A stretch of 10,313 bases of DNA from positions 1 through 10,313 of the forward strand of contig JABEVH010000222.1 of NCBI GenBank assembly GCA_013043915.1, in the 5' to 3' direction. Source of the DNA: Pseudomonadales bacterium (GTDB taxonomy: Bacteria; Pseudomonadota; Gammaproteobacteria; Pseudomonadales; Moraxellaceae). The notes under the pieces are model-generated. The model saw only the letters and a program-made list of their open reading frames with translations, was not told the DNA's origin and ran no database searches. Shown one piece after another: positions 7,703 to 10,313 of this stretch (its first letter is position 1; each line of letters starts with the position of its first letter). The position numbers and the translations under genes are program-made.

Positions 7703-9079
7703 ATGGATTACTTGCCTCTTGCCCTGCGGCTCACGGGCCAATCTGTGTTACTGGTGGGTGGGGGACAAGTAGCGTTGCGTAAGGCTCATCTGCTGGAGCG
7801 GGCAGGTGCCTGTGTTCGCTTGGTGGCACCGGAGATTTTGCCTGAGTTAGAAAAACTCTTGCGCGCCGATGAGCGACATAGTTTGCAGCAGAGAGCGTTT
7901 CAGCCTCAGGATCTATCAGCTTGCCGCCTGGTGGTGGTAGCAACTGACGATATGAATCTCAATAAGTCGATTGCTGATTTAGCCCAACAGCAGGATTTAC
8001 TGGTCAATGTGGTCGATGACCCTCAGCTATCCAATGTTATTTTTCCTGCGATCATTGATCGATCGCCACTGTTGATCTCCATCACGTCTTCAGGAGAAGC
8101 CCCTGTACTGGCGCGGATGCTGCGTGAACGTCTTGAGTCCGAGTTGCCTGTTGCCTATGGGCAACTGGCTCGCTTGGCAGGATCCTTGCGTGCTCGCGTT
8201 AAAGAGCATCTGCCAACTTCCGCGCAACGTCGTCGTTATTGGGAAAAATTATTGCGTGGTCATTTTGCAGAACTGGTCTTTAATAACCGCAGCGAAGAAG
8301 CCTTGCGTGAGGCAGAGGCCATACTCCAGGCAGGTATTGACCATCAGGGTGAGGTTTATCTGGTAGGTGCCGGACCGGGTGATCCTGAGCTGCTGACCTT
8401 TAAAGCCTTAAGGTTGATGCAACAAGCTGATGTTATTGTGTATGACCGTTTGGTAAGTCCGGCCATCTTGGAATTATGTCGGCGCGATGCTGAAAGAATC
8501 TATGTTGGTAAAGCGAGGCAGGATCATGCCTTGCCGCAGGAGCAAATCAATGATCTGCTGGCTCGCCTGGCCCAGGAAGGTAAGCGTGTTTGTCGGTTAA
8601 AAGGAGGAGACCCTTTTATTTTTGGTCGTGGTGGTGAGGAGATTGAACATCTGGCGCGCTATGGTTTGGCCTTTCAGGTGGTGCCGGGGATTACTGCTGC
8701 CAACGGTTGTGCCGCTTATGCAGGTATTCCGCTAACCCATAGAGACCATGCACAGTCCGTGCGTTTTGTGACAGGGCACTTGCGTGATGGTTCGGTGGAC
8801 TTACCCTGGAACGAACTCATTCATGAGAAACAGACCCTGGTCATCTACATGGCCTTGGTAGGATTGCCGGAAATCTGTCAGCGCTTGGTTGAGCATGGTA
8901 TGCGCCGATCCATGCCGATAGCTCTTGTCGCACAAGGTACACAACCCGGTCAGAAAGTTGTCACAGGAACCTTAGAAACTATTGTTGAGCAGGTAAGGCT
9001 TGCTCAGTTACATGCTCCGACCCTGACTATAGTGGGTGATGTGGTGAAATTGCGGGAACAGTTAAAGTGGTACGGCTGA
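7703..9079 (+). CDS. cysG: Siroheme synthase CysG (uroporphyrinogen-III methyltransferase / precorrin-2 dehydrogenase / ferrochelatase)
   Basis: Trifunctional cytoplasmic enzyme that makes siroheme, the cofactor of sulfite and nitrite reductases, from uroporphyrinogen III. The 458-residue length matches E. coli CysG. The N-terminal Rossmann module has the NAD site LLVGGGQVALRKA (16-28) and the dehydrogenase/chelatase motif NVVDD, whose Asp105 corresponds to the known catalytic Asp near 104. The following SITSSGEAPVLAR contains the serine that is phosphorylated in the Salmonella enzyme. RRRYWEKLL marks the linker/dimerisation region. The C-terminal SAM-dependent methyltransferase shows VYLVGAGPGDPELLT, catalytic-type Asp248 in YDRLVS, Lys270 in VGKARQDH, and RLKGGDPFIFGRGGEE. 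Both modules look intact. It follows serS by two bases and has no clear ribosome binding site of its own, which fits coupling to serS translation. Confidence 0.97.
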   Translation: MDYLPLALRLTGQSVLLVGGGQVALRKAHLLERAGACVRLVAPEILPELEKLLRADERHSLQQRAFQPQDLSACRLVVVATDDMNLNKSIADLAQQQDLLVNVVDDPQLSNVIFPAIIDRSPLLISITSSGEAPVLARMLRERLESELPVAYGQLARLAGSLRARVKEHLPTSAQRRRYWEKLLRGHFAELVFNNRSEEALREAEAILQAGIDHQGEVYLVGAGPGDPELLTFKALRLMQQADVIVYDRLVSPAILELCRRDAERIYVGKARQDHALPQEQINDLLARLAQEGKRVCRLKGGDPFIFGRGGEEIEHLARYGLAFQVVPGITAANGCAAYAGIPLTHRDHAQSVRFVTGHLRDGSVDLPWNELIHEKQTLVIYMALVGLPEICQRLVEHGMRRSMPIALVAQGTQPGQKVVTGTLETIVEQVRLAQLHAPTLTIVGDVVKLREQLKWYG

Positions 9080-9303
9080 TGTATTTACTTGTAATTGTTA
9101 GAAGGTTCATGGTGCTGTAGTTGTTATCAAGAAAATTTATCATGAAATTCATTTATCTATTTGTTATTTAACATATATTCAAACTTCTTTGGGCAAAATA
9201 GGTTACTTTTTAGGCAATCAAATGCGAACTTCATCACAAAGCCTTGTGAAGATGCTCAGCAGGTTTATGCTAGGGGTGTACGCCCGATTTAACGGAGGAT
9301 GCC
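9080..9303 (+). promoter_or_regulatory. AT-rich intergenic leader before the NfeD-like gene
   Basis: This 224-bp gap is visibly richer in A/T than its surroundings in its first two thirds, consistent with a promoter region. A weak pair TTTATC and TATATT, about 16 bp apart near 9154-9181, could be -35 and -10 boxes. Two dyads are seen: TCACAA/TTGTGA (9234-9239 and 9244-9249, four-base spacer), and a near-palindrome GGGTGTACGCCC at 9274-9285. No intrinsic terminator is evident directly after cysG, so read-through from cysG remains possible. GGAGG at 9294-9298 is a strong ribosome binding site five bases before the ATG at 9304. The promoter assignment is speculative. Confidence 0.35.
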
Positions 9304-9320
9304 ATGTTGATGAGCACTGA
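9222..9320 (+). CDS. Possible 32-codon leader ORF overlapping the next gene's start
   Basis: An ATG at 9222 opens a 32-residue frame that ends at TGA 9318-9320, 17 bases inside the NfeD-like gene and in another frame. The peptide has an amphipathic-looking stretch (SLVKMLSRFMLGVYARF). The upstream site is weak (TTAGG about eight bases away). The 9234-9249 dyad and the strong ribosome binding site of the following gene both lie within it, so translation of this frame could affect the downstream start. It may equally be a chance frame; I recognise no family. Confidence 0.2.
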   Translation: MRTSSQSLVKMLSRFMLGVYARFNGGCHVDEH

Positions 9321-9540
9321 AACTGAAGTGAACTATGGACACCCGATTAGTATGATGGATGGGTGGAGGCATTTGGAGGGTAAAGCCTTCGTGTTAGGCT
9401 TGCCCAATGCATTGGGTCAACATATTGTTACTTTGGGCGATAAACGCTGGCAAATTGAGCATGGTGGTGCCCAGGCGGGTGACCGTGTAAGGGTCACACG
9501 AATGATGGAGGAAGTTCTGATTGTCGAACGGGTAGCCTAG
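9304..9540 (+). CDS. Small NfeD-like OB-fold protein
   Basis: The 78-residue product, or 76 if started at the second ATG at 9310, has no membrane segment or signal peptide. Its last ~55 residues (from LEGKAFVLGLPNALGQHIVT through AGDRVRVTRMMEEVLIVERV) follow the pattern of the C-terminal OB-fold domain of NfeD proteins: a leading LxGK, a Gly-x-x-Trp strand (here GDKRWQIE), then GDRVRV and a closing hydrophobic L-x-V-E strand. NfeD proteins usually carry membrane helices before this domain and pair with stomatin/flotillin-like proteins in membrane quality control. Here neither helices nor a partner gene are visible, so the role is unclear. A strong ribosome binding site (GGAGG, 9294-9298) and a following intrinsic terminator argue that it is a real, independently ended gene. 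The NfeD assignment is by pattern recognition only. Confidence 0.6.
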   Translation: MLMSTETEVNYGHPISMMDGWRHLEGKAFVLGLPNALGQHIVTLGDKRWQIEHGGAQAGDRVRVTRMMEEVLIVERVA

Positions 9541-9571
9541 ACTGGTTGCTGAATAATCCTCAATGATGCAT

Positions 9572-9595
9572 GAGCCCGATGAGGGCTCTTTTTTT
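9572..9595 (+). terminator. Intrinsic terminator after the NfeD-like gene
   Basis: GAGCCC (9572-9577) and GGGCTC (9583-9588) form a perfect six-base-pair GC-rich stem with a five-base loop (GATGA), followed directly by seven T residues (9589-9595). It lies 32 bases after the stop codon at 9540. This is the clearest terminator in the window and marks the end of the core block, because broken accessory sequence begins within about 10 bases of it. Confidence 0.88.
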
Positions 9596-9605
9596 GGGCT
9601 ATGTG

Positions 9606-9695
9606 CATTTCGGCAAGTTGGGCTACGAGATTAACTTCAATCGTTTTTTCTATAAATACATGCCGCCGCTCAAACTGGCTGATATTGATGCTGAG
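9606..9695 (+). pseudogene. C-terminal scrap of a type I restriction methylase (HsdM-like)
   Basis: About 30 codons in one frame encode HFGKLGYEINFNRFFYKY followed by MPPLKLADIDAE. This matches the near-C-terminal motif I know from type I restriction-modification M subunits (GYEINFNRYFYKYQPPR with a following IDAE-like helix). The rest of the methylase, including the catalytic NPPF region, is absent. The piece starts almost at the T-run of the preceding terminator and stops abruptly where IS66-derived sequence begins (about 9691-9697). The small open frame around it extends further on both sides, but those parts are terminator and IS sequence. It is a non-functional relic. Confidence 0.7.
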
Positions 9696-9966
9696 ACGCG
9701 ACCCAGGTGGCGGGAACTGAGGCCGGCATGTGTAAAGCCCATCCACCGGGACCCGATAACGTCAGGACGGCCTCCGTAACCTGAACACGAGCAGGAGCAA
9801 ACGCCACCCCAGCATCGGGTGCATGTAGAGAAAACTGTCGAGCCCAGTACGACATGCGTTTAGCTGGGACCTGATGGGCCTCGGCATAGGCACGTTGGGT
9901 CATACCACTGCCTTGCCAAGCTGCAATATGCTGTTGCCAGAACTGCCGACGACTATCGGGGCTCAT
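9670..9966 (-). pseudogene. tnpA: IS66-family accessory transposition protein TnpA, 3' end clipped
   Basis: The minus-strand frame encodes 98 residues with the IS66 TnpA/InsA pattern: RRQFWQQHIAAWQGSGMTQ, then AYAEAHQVPAKRMSYWARQF, and a C-terminal LHMPASVPATWVAS. An AGGAG site lies about seven bases upstream of the ATG at 9964-9966. After WVAS the sequence no longer matches; the last few codons read through the antisense of the adjoining HsdM scrap. The family's tnpB and the tnpC transposase, expected further along the minus strand, are absent, so the element cannot move on its own. TnpA is thought to be an accessory DNA-binding protein. Confidence 0.8.
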
Positions 9967-10046
9967 GCCATGCTCCTGAATTTAATGAGCGTGGAATCAT
10001 GCCGACAGAACCCAAGATTTTACAGGTGTCTGCGTTGGATGCTTAC
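9696..10046 (-). mobile_element. Partial IS66-family element, one end only
   Basis: This roughly 351-bp fragment spans from the outer terminus through most of tnpA. On the minus strand it begins GTAAGCATCC (10046 downward), matching the GTAAGC tip usual for IS66-family ends, and includes the short leader and tnpA. Its other boundary, near 9691-9697, falls inside tnpA and directly abuts HsdM-like sequence. Everything downstream (tnpB, tnpC and the other terminal repeat) has been lost. Because the second end is missing, the expected 8-bp target duplication cannot be tested. Confidence 0.75.
10027..10046 (-). repeat. Terminal inverted repeat of the IS66-family fragment
   Basis: Read on the minus strand from 10046 the sequence starts GTAAGCATCCAACGC, the IS66-family type of end. 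The DUF1524-like coding sequence resumes immediately outside it at 10047, which places the insertion boundary independently. The inner limit of the repeat is approximate because the partner end is missing. Confidence 0.6.
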
Positions 10047-10227
10047 GAAGCACCTGTCCCAGCAGGCCTATGACTTCGCTAGCGACACTTTTAATATTGA
10101 GCACGTCTTGCCACAGAACGCACCGGATAACTGGGGGGGGGGTATTGGTAACGATGATACGGAAGCTCTTTTGTTCCGCCTAGCCCATGTTTGTCGGTAT
10201 GAAAAAAGTTTCTCTATCTATCAATAG
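10047..10227 (+). pseudogene. C-terminal fragment of a DUF262/DUF1524 (GmrSD-like) nuclease gene
   Basis: From the base after the IS66 end, one frame reads KHLSQQAYDFASDTFNIEHV and then LPQNAPDNWGG. This is the DUF1524 His-containing motif (IEHVLPQN, His codon 10102-10104) found in GmrSD-type restriction enzymes that cut modified DNA. Further on, NDDTEALLFRLAHV aligns with the usual RLGNLTLL, but Gly-Asn is replaced by Ala-His, so the Asn of the HNH-like motif appears lost. The frame stops early at TAG 10225-10227, and a run of ten G residues (10133-10142) lies within it. The N-terminal DUF262 part is not in the window: across the IS fragment lies HsdM-like sequence instead. It is a relic. 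Confidence 0.65.
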
Positions 10228-10313
10228 GTTGAAGAGCAAATAAAATCCAAGTGGCACTACATTGTGATTTACGGTCACGTCACCAGCTTCTTGGTACCTC
10301 CTGGAGCTGCTGA

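Noticed and set aside
9142..9171. Ten-codon hydrophobic frame (MKFIYLFVI) in the AT-rich gap
   Set aside because: Poor ribosome binding site, and expected by chance in AT-rich sequence.
9234..9249. TCACAA/TTGTGA dyad as a CRP binding site
   Set aside because: The half-sites are in the reverse orientation to the TGTGA-N6-TCACA consensus.

Overview
The window looks like a chromosomal segment of a gammaproteobacterium with moderate GC content. The gene order ftsK-lolA-rarA-(membrane gene)-serS-cysG, all on the + strand, is the order I recall from Pseudomonas-like genomes; E. coli shares the ftsK-lolA-rarA-serS part. The genus cannot be named from the sequence alone.

Layout. Positions 1-984 hold two hairpin-forming repeats and the minus-strand remains of an outer-membrane porin-like gene, broken by a frame change, an apparent internal deletion and a replaced C-terminus. 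Positions 985-1164 are the divergent intergenic region with a possible ftsK promoter. Positions 1165-9079 are the intact housekeeping block: ftsK (DNA translocase), lolA (periplasmic lipoprotein carrier), rarA (AAA+ replication-maintenance ATPase), a TMEM175/DUF1211-type potassium-channel-like gene, serS (seryl-tRNA synthetase) and cysG (siroheme synthase). ftsK/lolA/rarA and serS/cysG are tightly packed and probably co-transcribed. The channel-like gene sits between them with longer gaps on both sides.

Positions 9080-9303 are an AT-rich non-coding stretch leading to a small NfeD-like OB-fold gene (9304-9540) with a strong ribosome binding site and a clear intrinsic terminator (9572-9595). 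From about 9606 to the end the sequence is a patchwork of broken accessory genes: about 30 codons from the C-terminus of a type I restriction methylase (HsdM-like), a 351-bp end fragment of an IS66-family element carrying a clipped tnpA and one recognisable terminus, and, directly abutting that terminus, the tail of a DUF262/DUF1524 (GmrSD-like) nuclease gene. This suggests a decayed defence region next to a stable core-gene block.

The core genes cover separate tasks: chromosome segregation, lipoprotein sorting, replication repair, ion transport, translation and siroheme supply. Their grouping looks like inherited synteny rather than one pathway. I found no convincing previously undescribed system. 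The points most worth a second look are the position of the channel gene, the short NfeD gene with its long leader and overlapping small ORF, and the layered defence-gene remnants at the right edge.
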